Below, one piece after another: positions 44,117 to 53,349 of a DNA stretch of 64,000 nt. Within the stretch, counting starts at the first letter, position 1. The number at the start of each line of letters is the position of its first letter. This DNA comes from Bacillus sp. F19 (GTDB lineage: Bacteria > Bacillota > Bacilli > Bacillales > Bacillaceae): the NCBI GenBank assembly GCA_023823795.1, contig CP085710.1:2816001-2880000 (forward strand). The letters run 5' to 3'. The translations under genes were made by a program, and so were the position numbers. The notes under the pieces were generated by a model, which ran no database searches, was not told the origin of the DNA, and saw nothing but the letters and a program-made list of their open reading frames with translations.

Positions 44117-44173
44117 TCTGACCATGAGTCCCTGTTCGTTACTACTTTTTTACCAAGCGTTTTCCGGCGCTTT

Positions 44174-44290
44174 TTAAGGATATAAGGCCAAAATGGAATC
44201 CATGACTGTATGTCCGCACACCTGGCACTTACTGTCTGTATGCGTTTGAAGCATTCTGCATTTAGGACAATTCTTTACTTCTTCTTCCAT
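44174..44290 (-). CDS. Small zinc-ribbon protein
   Basis: 38 residues with CPKC (8-11) and CQVC (22-25), a classic zinc ribbon, ending in a hydrophobic ILALYP. GGAGG precedes the ATG. Function unknown. Confidence 0.65.
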   Translation of the reverse strand: MEEEVKNCPKCRMLQTHTDSKCQVCGHTVMDSILALYP

Positions 44291-44392
44291 CAGTCATCCT
44301 CCAGCCTGATTAAATACTTTCCTTCTATATCGGCCAATTTTTCAAAACTTTAACACGGACATTAAATTACTCGCTTAAAATGATAATGATTT

Positions 44393-45883
44393 TTAGAAAA
44401 ATGGATTCCCTTCCATGCCAATCCACAGATCAGATTGTTCAAGCTGACCTGCCAGTGCAAGAAGCATGTCTTCTTTCCCTTTAGGTGCCACAAATTGAAC
44501 ACCCAAAGGCAATCCTTCAGCTGTGATATGAGTGGGCACACTCATCGCAGGCTGTCCTGTCAGGTTTGCAAGCTGTGTAAAAGGTGTAACCGTTAAGCTC
44601 TTTAAGAACATGTCATAAACGAATGATAAATGTTCTTCTTTTTTCAGCTCACTTACCTTCAGCAGCGACTGGATTTCTTCTTCAGTCTGGGTGAGCTCCC
44701 CGGCTTTAGGAGCTGGAAATGCAGTTGCCGGAGTTAAATACAAATCGAACGTTTCATGAAAAGCAGCCATTTGAGCAGCTGCAGTATCCCATTCAGCCAG
44801 ACTCTGTGTAAATTCGGCAGCGGTTACGGAATGTCCTGCAACACTTAACACCCAAGTCACAATTTCTACGTCATTTGCTGCAATTGGTCTGCCGAGCATT
44901 TTTTCAAGGCCGAGAATAGTTGCAGCCATTTCACCATTATTCATAATATAGTAGTTTTCCATCAGTCTGACACCGTCGATGCCGTTTCCGCGCTCTTCTA
45001 CTTCATGCCCCTGATCTTCAAGCCACTTCACCATACGATTAACGGCTGTAATTGCTTCGTCACTGACTGGTGTTCCGACAGGAGACTGGGTTTGAAACGC
45101 TACCCGTAAAGGGCGTTTTATCCCTTTTTTCGAAACATCCGTATATTTGCCTGCAAACAACGGGGTATGGAAAGCAGCTTCCGGCTGAATGATTTGGAGA
45201 ATATCAAGCATAGCGGCACTGTCGCGGACGGTTTTTGTCAGCACAAAGTCAATCGAAGCTCCCTGCCATTGCCTGCCGACACTTGGTCCTACTGGCGTTC
45301 TTCCTCTAGTAGGTTTTAGTCCAAACAGGCTCGTAAAAGAGGCCGGAATTCGGATTGAGCCTCCCCCGTCACTTGCGCCGGCAATCGGAACTATGCCTGC
45401 AGCCACGCTCGCTGCTGATCCGCCGCTCGACCCGCCTGCTGAGTACTTTGTATTCCATGGATTCTTCGTCTGTCCATGAACTTCAGGCTCTGTAATATTT
45501 TTTAAACCAAATTCAGGAGTGTTCGTATGGCCCAAAAATAAAAATCCCGCGTGTCTTAACCGTGCAACAAAATTAGAATCTTTGCCTGAAATGTTATCTT
45601 TAAGGAGCCTTGATCCTGCCGTTAAAGGTTCCCCTTCAACCGCCTGAGAAATATCCTTCAGCAGCATGGGTACCCCCGCAAACGGCTGCTTCTGAAGATC
45701 CAGCTGCGCAAGCTCTTTTAAAACCTTTTCCTGCCGCGTGCGGACCACACCATTTAAGATAGGATTGACATGCTCAATTTGTTTAAAAGCGGCTTCTGTC
45801 AATTCTTTCGGTGTTACTTCTTTCTTTTTCACCAATTCGGCAAGTCCAGTGCCATCGTATTTTGCATATGTATATAAATCCAC
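44393..45883 (-). CDS. Amidase (amidase-signature family)
   Basis: 496 residues. Catalytic triad of the family: Lys in MLLKDISQAVEG, Ser in GGSSGGSAASVAAG and Ser in DGGGSIRIPAS. Full-length relative to 6-aminohexanoate/indole-acetamide-type amidases. Hydrolyses a carboxamide; substrate unknown. Not a GatA because no gatB/C is nearby. Monocistronic. Confidence 0.9.
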   Translation of the reverse strand: MDLYTYAKYDGTGLAELVKKKEVTPKELTEAAFKQIEHVNPILNGVVRTRQEKVLKELAQLDLQKQPFAGVPMLLKDISQAVEGEPLTAGSRLLKDNISGKDSNFVARLRHAGFLFLGHTNTPEFGLKNITEPEVHGQTKNPWNTKYSAGGSSGGSAASVAAGIVPIAGASDGGGSIRIPASFTSLFGLKPTRGRTPVGPSVGRQWQGASIDFVLTKTVRDSAAMLDILQIIQPEAAFHTPLFAGKYTDVSKKGIKRPLRVAFQTQSPVGTPVSDEAITAVNRMVKWLEDQGHEVEERGNGIDGVRLMENYYIMNNGEMAATILGLEKMLGRPIAANDVEIVTWVLSVAGHSVTAAEFTQSLAEWDTAAAQMAAFHETFDLYLTPATAFPAPKAGELTQTEEEIQSLLKVSELKKEEHLSFVYDMFLKSLTVTPFTQLANLTGQPAMSVPTHITAEGLPLGVQFVAPKGKEDMLLALAGQLEQSDLWIGMEGNPFF

Positions 45884-46103
45884 AATTTAACCTCGCTCTA
45901 TGATTTTGTGCTGCTTTGCTCTATGTTTTTAAATAATCTGACAAGGGTTTCGGCCGCAAGACATTTATCCGAAATCGATTTAGGGGACAGCACTACCTGA
46001 TTCGTTCATAGGCTGCCTCCTGTTATTCTGTATGATTTAACTTTACCAAATATCCAGGAAAAAGAGCCAGATTTTAAAGCTCTCCATATAAAAATTACAG
46101 CGT
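45884..46103. other. Intergenic stretch, nothing assigned
   Basis: About 220 bp between the amidase start and the SRPBCC gene end. No ORF, hairpin or RNA gene is clear. Confidence 0.4.
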
Positions 46104-46541
46104 TTATCTATTTTCCAGGATGTTCTTCAGTTTTTTTAAATCTTTGGTATTCGCTCTTTTCATCATGATAGACATAAACGGAGCTAACCGTTTTGAAAAG
46201 CCTGTCGGATTCCCTATATTTTGAAGTGTCATTCGGGTTGTATGCTGATCAGCTGCCTGCCAAGTGTAGATGGTCTCCATTGGAAAAGGTCCGTCAGCCG
46301 TTCTCATGACCATTCTTTCACCTGGAATGAATTCTGCAATTTCATAAACATACGAGAGCTCCCTCCTGAGGAATTTTGCTTTAAATGCAATTTGAGAGCC
46401 AATTGTTAACGATTTTGCGGTCATCCATTCTGCCGAATGAATATTTACATACCATTCAGGTGCATTGTCAGGATCTGAAGCAAACGCTGACACCTTTTCA
46501 GCAGTGCACTTGATTTCTATCTCAGTGAATACGTCGACCAT
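46104..46541 (-). CDS. SRPBCC family protein
   Basis: 145 residues from ATG 46541 behind GGAGG. START/Bet v1-like fold with FTEIEIKCTAEKVSAFASDP and PGERMVMRTADGPFPMET. Binds a hydrophobic ligand in related proteins. It starts 28 bp after the ArsR-AHSA1 fusion gene and is probably co-transcribed with it. Confidence 0.8.
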   Translation of the reverse strand: MVDVFTEIEIKCTAEKVSAFASDPDNAPEWYVNIHSAEWMTAKSLTIGSQIAFKAKFLRRELSYVYEIAEFIPGERMVMRTADGPFPMETIYTWQAADQHTTRMTLQNIGNPTGFSKRLAPFMSIMMKRANTKDLKKLKNILENR

Positions 46542-46568
46542 TCTCTTTAATCCTCCAAAAGGCAACTA

Positions 46569-47354
46569 TCAATTATTTTGTTCTGCATATTTTTTTAATA
46601 ATGTTCCCAGCAGATGTTTCCATCCTTCAGTATGATCCTGCTCCCAGTTTTCTTCAATCAATCCTGAAGCGGTATGGGAAAGCTGAAGGATTGTAGCATC
46701 ATTTTTTTCAATTAAACGGTACGTATAAGAACTATTGACTGCTCCCTGCATTCCCAAATGCCCATGAAGGCGTATCTCTTCCGGAGCATTAACATAATAA
46801 ACATTCCCCCACACTGCCCCTTCTGTTTCACCCCATCTTTCAATAAACTGGCCGCCTGGCACAGGATCAAACGTAAACTTCGATGTCACTCCTTTTGGAG
46901 CCAACCGAAACTCCCACCAATCTTCTGCCTTTTCTGTCAATGCCTTGAATACCTGTTCTCTTGGTGCGTCTATGAAAACCTCTTGTTCAATTCGAAACAC
47001 TTTTGCTTGTTCTGTTGAGTTCATTTCTTCTTCTCCTTTTTGTTCAGCAGCCAATTTTAATTGAAGTAAAGAACCAGCCGCTGTCTCCATGTATTTTCCC
47101 ACCCACCGGTTATGCATTTCCTGCAGAGGAACGGCGTTTAAGTAATTAAGTCTGTATTTTCCTTCCCGTCTTACAACAACCAAGTTCCCTTCCTCAAGGG
47201 CGGTCAGATGTTTCATGATTGCATACCTTGATACTTCAGGAAAATAATCATTTAATTCGCCAGTTGTTTTAGCTGATTCTTTAAGAATATCAAGAATGCG
47301 TCTCCTAATTGGGTGGCCCAGCGCTTTAAACAATGTGGAAAGCTTGTCTTCCAT
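46569..47354 (-). CDS. ArsR regulator fused to an AHSA1/SRPBCC domain
   Basis: 261 residues from ATG 47354 (a GTG two codons earlier is too close to the AGGA site). N-terminal ArsR winged helix (about 1-90: ALGHPIRRRILDILKESAKT, then YFPEVSRYAIMKHLTALEEG), a Glu-rich linker, then an AHSA1-type domain (about 120-261: VFIDAPREQVFKALTEKAED, PVPGGQFIERWGETEGAV). The SRPBCC half may be the effector-binding module. No obvious metal-site Cys pair. Its promoter region has dyads that could be its operator. Confidence 0.85.
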   Translation of the reverse strand: MEDKLSTLFKALGHPIRRRILDILKESAKTTGELNDYFPEVSRYAIMKHLTALEEGNLVVVRREGKYRLNYLNAVPLQEMHNRWVGKYMETAAGSLLQLKLAAEQKGEEEMNSTEQAKVFRIEQEVFIDAPREQVFKALTEKAEDWWEFRLAPKGVTSKFTFDPVPGGQFIERWGETEGAVWGNVYYVNAPEEIRLHGHLGMQGAVNSSYTYRLIEKNDATILQLSHTASGLIEENWEQDHTEGWKHLLGTLLKKYAEQNN

Positions 47355-47390
47355 ATCCACGATCCTTTCGTTCTTTTCAGCATGGAATGC

Positions 47391-47426
47391 TCACACGTGA
47401 CCAGATAGTCACATATGACGTGTGAC
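47391..47426. promoter_or_regulatory. Operator-like dyads upstream of the ArsR fusion gene
   Basis: TCACACGT (47391-47398) with ACGTGTGA (47418-47425), and a nested GTCACA (47408-47413) with TGTGAC (47421-47426). The overlapping dyads 37 bp before the gene suggest autoregulation. Confidence 0.55.
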
Positions 47427-47751
47427 TTCATAGTAACATGTTAATTCAAGAAGCTCAATCATTCAAATAACGGGAATTGTTTCCATTATAGATTCTTGCC
47501 TGTCTCTATTTTTGAAACTCCTTTCTAAAAATATTTATTAGAGGATCCCTTTAGTGAAATACTTATAATATAAAGAAAGGCGGTTCAAGCATTCTCAAAG
47601 AATAAGAAAAGATGGGAGCAGGTTTCATATCCTGCTTCCATCTTTTTTCTTCTGCCCCCTGCTCTATACTTCTCATTCGTTATACCTATTCCCAGCATAT
47701 TGGCGAATAGATTTTAGCACTCCCATTTTCTGATGGTGCATTCTGAAAAAG
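47427..47751. other. Intergenic stretch
   Basis: About 325 bp between the ArsR fusion and the sigma-54 activator end. Apart from the terminator at 47606-47648 I see no gene or RNA. Confidence 0.45.
47606..47648. terminator. Bidirectional terminator
   Basis: Fifteen-bp stem AAAGATGGgAGCAGG / CCTGCTtCCATCTTT, 8-nt loop, T run on the right and A run on the left. It lies 104 bp past the activator stop. Confidence 0.8.
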
Positions 47752-49176
47752 TCAACTTATCCCATACCCCTTGCATTTATCATAAAAACTTGTCTTCCCA
47801 ATTCCAAGCAGTTTGGCTGCCTCCATTTTGTTCCCTTTCGCTTCCGTAAGAGCATGGAATATTGCTTCTTTCTCAGCTTCCGCCACGATGTCTTTAAGCG
47901 GTTTGACAGGTCCATAAAGTTTGCTGCCGTTCATAGGACTATGCGGCAGATGTGCAGTGTATGCTTGGCTATGGCTCTTCCCTTCCTGCTGAAGATACAG
48001 AGGCAGATGTTCAGGATAAATCATTTGGCCGTCCAGTACGTTAACTGCACGTTCAAGTACGTTCTCAAGCTCACGAATGTTTCCGGGCCAAGAGTGTCTT
48101 TCCAGGTCAAGCTTCACCTCTTCAGAGAGATCAAGACCATACCTGTGAAATTTAGTCCCCAGCTTTTTTAATAGAATTCTTGAAATTGGGACTATGTCTT
48201 CCTTACGATCCTTAAGTGAGGGAATATCGATTTTGATGACATTAAGGCGATAATAAAGATCCTCCCTAAACTCACCGTCCAAAACCATTTTTTCCAGGTT
48301 GCGATGGGTAGCGGCAATCACTCGTACATCGATTTGAATAGGAGCGCGTCCGCCGATTCGCTCAATTTCTTTTTCCTGAAGCACACGAAGCAATTTGCTT
48401 TGCATCTGAAGAGGGAGGTCGCCAATCTCATCAAGAAAAATTGTTCCTCCGTGTGCCAGCTCAAACTTTCCCTTTTTTCCGCCCTTTTTTGCACCGGTAA
48501 AGGAACCTTCTTCATACCCGAAAATTTCCGATTCAAATAAATGCTCGGGAATCGAAGCGCAATTAACCCTCATGAAAGGGGCAAAACGTCTTCCGCTAGT
48601 CTGATGAATGGCATGGGCAAACAGCTCTTTTCCAGTTCCAGATGCCCCAAGCAGGAGAACGGCCGACTGACTGTCCGAAACCCGCTCTGCCAGCTTCTTG
48701 GCTTCCATGAATTTGGGACTGCTTCCAACCAGATCCCCAAAATGATATTTGCTGAAAAGTTCTTTCTCAAATTTCGTTTTATAATAGTTTAATTCTTCCA
48801 TGATCGGCTGGATTTTCTTAGAATAGTCCAGCCATTCCTGAGCATTGCGGAACATCACTGTTCCTACAGCACCCACCAGCTGTCCTTTCACATAGAGGGG
48901 ATACCGGTTTGCAATCATTTCGCTTCCGTTAATGGGATGAATGGACGCCACTTCCGCCTGACCGGTTTTAGCTACAATTTGCATTCTCGTATTTTCAATA
49001 ACCTCCTGAACCGGTTTCCCAATTGATTCTTCTGCGGTTACATTCAGGAATTCACAATAGGCCGAATTGAGATAAACAACAATTCCTTCATGATCCACTA
49101 CTACCATGCATTCTGCCGCTAAATTGACTACTTCTTCAATCCAATCATAGGGAAGCTTTTCCATTAATCCTTTCAT
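47752..49176 (-). CDS. Sigma-54-dependent PAS activator of the ketone-body operon
   Basis: 474 residues from ATG 49176 behind GAGGTGG. PAS domain (about 12-110, AAECMVVVDHEGIVVYLNSA), AAA+ domain with Walker A GASGTGKE (177-184, Ala where Glu is usual) and the sigma-54 contact loop GSFTGA (224-229), and a Fis-type helix-turn-helix (GNKMEAAKLLGIGKTSFYDK). It lies just downstream of the permease-sco-hbd operon, which has a -24/-12 promoter and TTCCG dyads, so it is very likely its activator. Confidence 0.88.
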   Translation of the reverse strand: MKGLMEKLPYDWIEEVVNLAAECMVVVDHEGIVVYLNSAYCEFLNVTAEESIGKPVQEVIENTRMQIVAKTGQAEVASIHPINGSEMIANRYPLYVKGQLVGAVGTVMFRNAQEWLDYSKKIQPIMEELNYYKTKFEKELFSKYHFGDLVGSSPKFMEAKKLAERVSDSQSAVLLLGASGTGKELFAHAIHQTSGRRFAPFMRVNCASIPEHLFESEIFGYEEGSFTGAKKGGKKGKFELAHGGTIFLDEIGDLPLQMQSKLLRVLQEKEIERIGGRAPIQIDVRVIAATHRNLEKMVLDGEFREDLYYRLNVIKIDIPSLKDRKEDIVPISRILLKKLGTKFHRYGLDLSEEVKLDLERHSWPGNIRELENVLERAVNVLDGQMIYPEHLPLYLQQEGKSHSQAYTAHLPHSPMNGSKLYGPVKPLKDIVAEAEKEAIFHALTEAKGNKMEAAKLLGIGKTSFYDKCKGYGIS

Positions 49177-49327
49177 TTTCTCCACCTCTTTCCTTACTGT
49201 CTGAAATAAACCGTTTACATTTGTATGATTATCTTACACAGACCTATTAATAAAAATCAATATATTGGGAGATTCAGATCAATAAATCACTTTGGTAAAG
49301 ACAGCCATTTACTTTATCATTGCAAAA

Positions 49328-49352
49328 ATAAAGGACAGCATGGGCTGTCCCT
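49328..49352 (-). terminator. Terminator of the hbd end of the sco operon
   Basis: Minus-strand stem GGACAGC/GCTGTCC followed by TTTATTTTTGC. Separates the operon from the activator gene. Confidence 0.8.
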
Positions 49353-49368
49353 TTTCTGAATATAAGTA

Positions 49369-50154
49369 TTATTGAACCGTATACCCACCATCAAGAATAG
49401 CTGCCTGACCGGTAATTCCTTTTGCTTTATCACTTGCCAGAAAGACTGCATAATCGGCAATTTCCTGAACTGAGAGCAATCTTTTCTGCGGAACGAGAGG
49501 ATAAATCACTTGTTCTAGAACACGTTCAAGCTCTACGTTTCGCGTTTTCGCAAGGTCAGCAAGCTGGTTGCGAACCAAAGGGGTATCAACGTAGCCCGGA
49601 CAAAGTGCGTTAACGGTGATTCCATGTTCCGCCCCTTCAAGCGCAGCAACCTTAGTCAGTCCGATGACACCGTGTTTGGCGCTGTTGTAAGCTGCTTTTC
49701 CTGCAAAACCGATAACTCCATTAATAGATGCCATATTAATAATCCGGCCAAAATTTTGTTTTTTCATGATTGGAAAAACGTGTTTTGTAGCTACAAACGG
49801 CGCTGTCAGCATGACTTTGATCAGGAATTCAAACCGGTCAGTCGGGAATTCTTCGATTGGAGAAACATGCTGCAGTCCAGCATTGTTAACAAGAATGTCC
49901 AAGCGGCCGTACAGTTTTTGAACGGTTTCAATCGTTTGAATGATCTGATCTTCCTTTGTTACATCGCAAGCAGCAGCAATGGATTCAAAACCTTCTTCCT
50001 TCAATTTTTCAGCTGCTGCTTCGGCTGCTTCCAGATTCACATCGGAAATGACTACTGCCGCTCCTTCTTTTGCAAATTCCTTAGCAACTTCAAATCCGAT
50101 GCCGCTCGCGGCACCTGTCACAAGCGCTGCCTTTTCCTTAAGTAATCGATTCAT
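49369..50154 (-). CDS. 3-hydroxybutyrate dehydrogenase (SDR)
   Basis: 261 residues from the second ATG (50154), which has better spacing from AAAGGG than the first. Short-chain dehydrogenase: TGAASGIG cofactor loop (about 13-20), NNAG (about 89-92), catalytic Ser/Tyr/Lys in INMASINGVIGF and AAYNSAKHG. Closest in type to BdhA/HbdH, oxidising D-3-hydroxybutyrate to acetoacetate. Last gene of the ketone-body operon; 27 bp after scoB. Confidence 0.88.
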   Translation of the reverse strand: MNRLLKEKAALVTGAASGIGFEVAKEFAKEGAAVVISDVNLEAAEAAAEKLKEEGFESIAAACDVTKEDQIIQTIETVQKLYGRLDILVNNAGLQHVSPIEEFPTDRFEFLIKVMLTAPFVATKHVFPIMKKQNFGRIINMASINGVIGFAGKAAYNSAKHGVIGLTKVAALEGAEHGITVNALCPGYVDTPLVRNQLADLAKTRNVELERVLEQVIYPLVPQKRLLSVQEIADYAVFLASDKAKGITGQAAILDGGYTVQ

Positions 50155-50180
50155 CGCCATTTCCCTTTCTATTGCTCGCC

Positions 50181-50834
50181 TTAATGGGCGGTCAGCAGTG
50201 ATTGACTTATTGTAAATGAGGCTTCTGTTTTCTCTTTTACTTCCTCAATGGTCACCCCGTCCTGAAGTTCAACGAGCTCCATCATGCCATCTGCAAAATC
50301 AAATACAGCAAGCTCTGTAATTAGGCGGTTGACAACCTGTTTCCCTGTCAAAGGAAGAGTGCATTCTTTTTTAACCTTGGATTCACCATATTTATTGACA
50401 TGTTCCATAATAACAATTATCCGTTTGGCGCCATTAACAAGATCCATGGCACCGCCCATCCCCTTAACCATTTTTCCAGGGATCATCCAATTCGCAAGGT
50501 CTCCCTGTTCAGAAACCTCCATGCCTCCTAGAATAGCAAGATCAATATGTCCTCCGCGTATCATGGCGAAAGATTCTGCACTGTCAAAATAAGATGCGCC
50601 AGGTACACTTGTTACCGTTTCTTTTCCTGCATTGATCAGGTCTGGATCTTCCGTTCCTGCAATCGGATACGGTCCGATTCCAAGCAGGCCATTCTCCGAT
50701 TGCAAAAGCACATTATAATCATCTGGAATTTCATTTGCTACAAGAGTAGGCATCCCGATTCCAAGATTTACGTTCATGCCGTCTTTTATTTCTTTAACTG
50801 CTCGCTTCACCATTTTATGTCTGCTGTCACTCAT
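50181..50834 (-). CDS. scoB: Succinyl-CoA:3-ketoacid CoA-transferase subunit B
   Basis: 217 residues. Class I CoA-transferase beta subunit; catalytic Glu in LLQSENGLLGIG. AAGGAGGC precedes the start. Activates acetoacetate to acetoacetyl-CoA with scoA. A paralogue, yodR, lies at 36747, so the window has two such systems. 15 bp after scoA. Confidence 0.92.
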   Translation of the reverse strand: MSDSRHKMVKRAVKEIKDGMNVNLGIGMPTLVANEIPDDYNVLLQSENGLLGIGPYPIAGTEDPDLINAGKETVTSVPGASYFDSAESFAMIRGGHIDLAILGGMEVSEQGDLANWMIPGKMVKGMGGAMDLVNGAKRIIVIMEHVNKYGESKVKKECTLPLTGKQVVNRLITELAVFDFADGMMELVELQDGVTIEEVKEKTEASFTISQSLLTAH

Positions 50835-50849
50835 GTTTTTGCCTCCTTT

Positions 50850-51551
50850 TTATGCCTGACGAACCGTAAGGCGTTCGATTCGTTTTTCATAGTTCTCACC
50901 AAGCAATACATGCTGAACATAAATGCCAGGTGTATGAATTTCGTCTGGATTCAGCTCTCCGGTTTCAACAATTTCTTCGACCTCTGCTATTGTAATTTTC
51001 CCGGCCATCGCAGCCACTGGATTAAAATTTCGGGAAGTTTTCCTGAAAACCAAGTTACCAAGCGGGTCCGCTTTCCATGCTTTAACTAGGGCAAAGTCTC
51101 CAACGATTCCTCTTTCAAGGATATACGTCCGGCCATCGAAATCTTTGTGCTCCTTGCCTTCAGCCACCTTCGTTCCAACTCCGGTTGCTGTATAAAAGCC
51201 AGGAATTCCAGCGCCTCCAGCCCGCATTCTCTCAGCTAAAGTTCCTTGAGGGATCAGCTCTACTTCCAATTCACCGCTTAAATACTGACGTTCAAAAATT
51301 TTGTTTTCTCCTACATAAGAAGACATCATTTTTTTGATCTGTTTGTTTGCAAGCAGCAAGCCAAGGCCCCAATCGTCAACTCCGCAGTTATTGCTTACAA
51401 CAGTAAGATCTTTGACACCTTTATCTCTTAAAGCAAGAATCGTTTTTTCAGGTATGCCGCAGAGGCCGAAGCCTCCAACGACCAATGTTGCACCGTCTTC
51501 CACCGTATCAATTGCTTGTTTAAATGAGTCTAGAACTTTTCCCTTTGCCAT
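50850..51551 (-). CDS. scoA: Succinyl-CoA:3-ketoacid CoA-transferase subunit A
   Basis: 233 residues. [20 protein letters not shown] (about 20-39) is the glycine-rich CoA motif of subunit A, with [17 protein letters not shown] downstream. Works with ScoB. GAGGAAAC before the start. It follows the permease by 30 bp. Confidence 0.92.
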   Translation of the reverse strand: MAKGKVLDSFKQAIDTVEDGATLVVGGFGLCGIPEKTILALRDKGVKDLTVVSNNCGVDDWGLGLLLANKQIKKMMSSYVGENKIFERQYLSGELEVELIPQGTLAERMRAGGAGIPGFYTATGVGTKVAEGKEHKDFDGRTYILERGIVGDFALVKAWKADPLGNLVFRKTSRNFNPVAAMAGKITIAEVEEIVETGELNPDEIHTPGIYVQHVLLGENYEKRIERLTVRQA

Positions 51552-51581
51552 CTAAGTTTCCTCTCTTTCTGTGATGATTGT

Positions 51582-53024
51582 TTAAACTAGGCCGAATAGG
51601 CTGTAAATCGCGATAATGACAAATACGGCAACTGTCTTAATAATCGTAATGGCAAAAATATCACGGTAAGATTGACGGTGAGTAAGACCTGTAACCGCAA
51701 GAAGCGTAATAACCGCTCCATTGTGAGGCAGAGTATCCATACCGCCTGATGCCATAGAAATAACCCTATGCATAACCTCCGGAGGAATATTGAACTTTTC
51801 AATTGCCTCCAAATACTTATCAGACATTGCGCTTAGCGCAATTCCCATCCCTCCGGATGCGGAGCCTGTGATACCTGCAAGTGTGGTTGTCGTCACAGCT
51901 CCGTTTACAAGCGGATCCGTAAATGTTGAGGAAATCCCATTGCTCACCGTTTTAAATCCAGGAAGTGCAGCGATGACTCCGCCAAATCCATACTCAGCTC
52001 CTGTATTCATGGCGGCAAGCAGTGCACCGCTAATCCCAGCATTCAAACCGTCTTTAATGTTAGCGGTTACAGCTTTCCAGTCAAAAGCAATTGTCGTTAT
52101 GATTCCTATTAATAGCGCAAGTTCAACAGACCATATTGCAACAACAGATGGAAGCTCGATTTTACCAAACGCTTCAAGTCCGATCGCTGAGAAATCAAAT
52201 CCGTTTGGATACCATTTCGGAAAAGAAACGGTGAAGAATTTGTTCATGACACCAACCAAAATAAGTGGCACGAAGGCTAGAATCTGACGGGCAACACTAA
52301 GTTCCGTTCCTGCAGAAACAGCAGCCTCTTCTTTTTCACGAGCAAGCTCAGGGTCTAGTCCTGCAGCAGTCTCTGAATGAAATCCTGCATACCCTTCACC
52401 TGCTTTTTCCGCTTTTTTGCGTCGTGATTCCAAATACCACATTCCAAGTGACAAGACAAAAATCGCACCTATAATCCCAAGAACAGGAGCTGCATAAATA
52501 TCAGTTTTGAAGAAGGTTGTCGGGATGACGTTTTGAATTTGCGGCGTACCCGGAAGTGCGTCCATCGTAAAAGTAAAAGCTCCAAGAGCAATTGTTCCTG
52601 GAATCAGACGTTTTGGAATGTCTGCCTCAATGAACAGATTTTTAGCAAATGGATAGACAGCGAACACCACAACAAACAAACTGACACCGCTGTATGTCAG
52701 GATGGCACCCATCAGAACAATGGCAAGAATCGCTCTCCTTGCTCCTACAAGCTTAACAATCGTTTTGGCAATGGATTCAGCAAGACCGGACATTTCCACG
52801 ACCTTCCCAAAAATAGCTCCAAGCAAGAATACCGGAAAATAAAGTTTAATGAATCCGACCATCTTCTCCATAAACACGTTGGAGAAAAACGGCAGTACAT
52901 AACTAGGATCTGTCAGCAATACTGCAAACAGAGCACAGATCGGAGCAAACAAAATAACTGAAAATCCCCGATAAGCAACAAACATCAGTAAACTTAGTGA
53001 TAATAAAATAATAATGATTTCCAC
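51582..53024 (-). CDS. GntP family permease (probable 3-hydroxybutyrate/acetoacetate uptake)
   Basis: 480 residues, twelve or more helices. The family N-terminus VEIIIILLSLSLLMFVAYRG is reached from GTG 53024, which has AAGGGGG 6 bp upstream; a longer frame from ATG 53060 is possible. Related to gluconate/hydroxybutyrate permeases (YxjC-type). First gene of an operon with scoA, scoB and 3-hydroxybutyrate dehydrogenase, which indicates ketone-body import. Preceded by a cre-like site, a sigma-54 promoter and dyads. Confidence 0.87.
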   Translation of the reverse strand: MEIIIILLSLSLLMFVAYRGFSVILFAPICALFAVLLTDPSYVLPFFSNVFMEKMVGFIKLYFPVFLLGAIFGKVVEMSGLAESIAKTIVKLVGARRAILAIVLMGAILTYSGVSLFVVVFAVYPFAKNLFIEADIPKRLIPGTIALGAFTFTMDALPGTPQIQNVIPTTFFKTDIYAAPVLGIIGAIFVLSLGMWYLESRRKKAEKAGEGYAGFHSETAAGLDPELAREKEEAAVSAGTELSVARQILAFVPLILVGVMNKFFTVSFPKWYPNGFDFSAIGLEAFGKIELPSVVAIWSVELALLIGIITTIAFDWKAVTANIKDGLNAGISGALLAAMNTGAEYGFGGVIAALPGFKTVSNGISSTFTDPLVNGAVTTTTLAGITGSASGGMGIALSAMSDKYLEAIEKFNIPPEVMHRVISMASGGMDTLPHNGAVITLLAVTGLTHRQSYRDIFAITIIKTVAVFVIIAIYSLFGLV

Positions 53025-53076
53025 AAACATCCCCCTTTTTGGCCTCTTTGATTCTTGCATTGAGCAGACCTTTACC

Positions 53077-53090
53077 GGTAAGCGCTTACA
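53077..53090. promoter_or_regulatory. cre-like site in the sco operon leader
   Basis: On the minus strand TGTAAGCGCTTACC matches TGWAANCGNTNWCA at all but the last position. It lies between the sigma-54 promoter and the permease start, a roadblock position for CcpA. Confidence 0.7.
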
Positions 53091-53149
53091 TCGTGTGCAA
53101 TCAGACCTGTTTTCGCTCTCCTTCTAAATGACCAGCTCGTTGTTATACT

Positions 53150-53166
53150 TGCAAGAAGCGTGCCAA
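53150..53166 (-). promoter_or_regulatory. Sigma-54 (-24/-12) promoter of the sco operon
   Basis: Minus-strand TTGGCACGCTTCTTGCA: perfect to the YTGGCACGNNNNTTGCW consensus with 10 nt between GG and GC. About 125 bp upstream of the permease start. Confidence 0.9.
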
Positions 53167-53270
53167 CTATTTATTTTTATGAAAATTCGTATAATAGCCA
53201 CAATTCTGTTTTATTGTTGGCTTTGCGTATCAGATAGACTGCATGTTTTAATATTAAGAGTCACTAAAAA

Positions 53271-53335
53271 TTCCGGATTTCAGGAATAAATTTCGAATAA
53301 GTTCCGTTATTTCGGAAAATTCCGCAATAACGGAA
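53271..53335. promoter_or_regulatory. Three TTCCG-N6-CGGAA dyads, candidate activator sites
   Basis: 53271-53286 (TTCCGGATTTCAGGAA, one mismatch), 53302-53317 (TTCCGTTATTTCGGAA) and 53320-53335 (TTCCGCAATAACGGAA). They lie 105-185 bp upstream of the -24/-12 promoter, the usual place for a sigma-54 activator. Confidence 0.75.
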
Positions 53336-53349
53336 GTCAGTATACTCTT

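Noticed and set aside
53030-53060. Longer GntP start at ATG 53060
   Set aside because: Possible, but AAGGGGG spacing and the family N-terminus favour GTG 53024.
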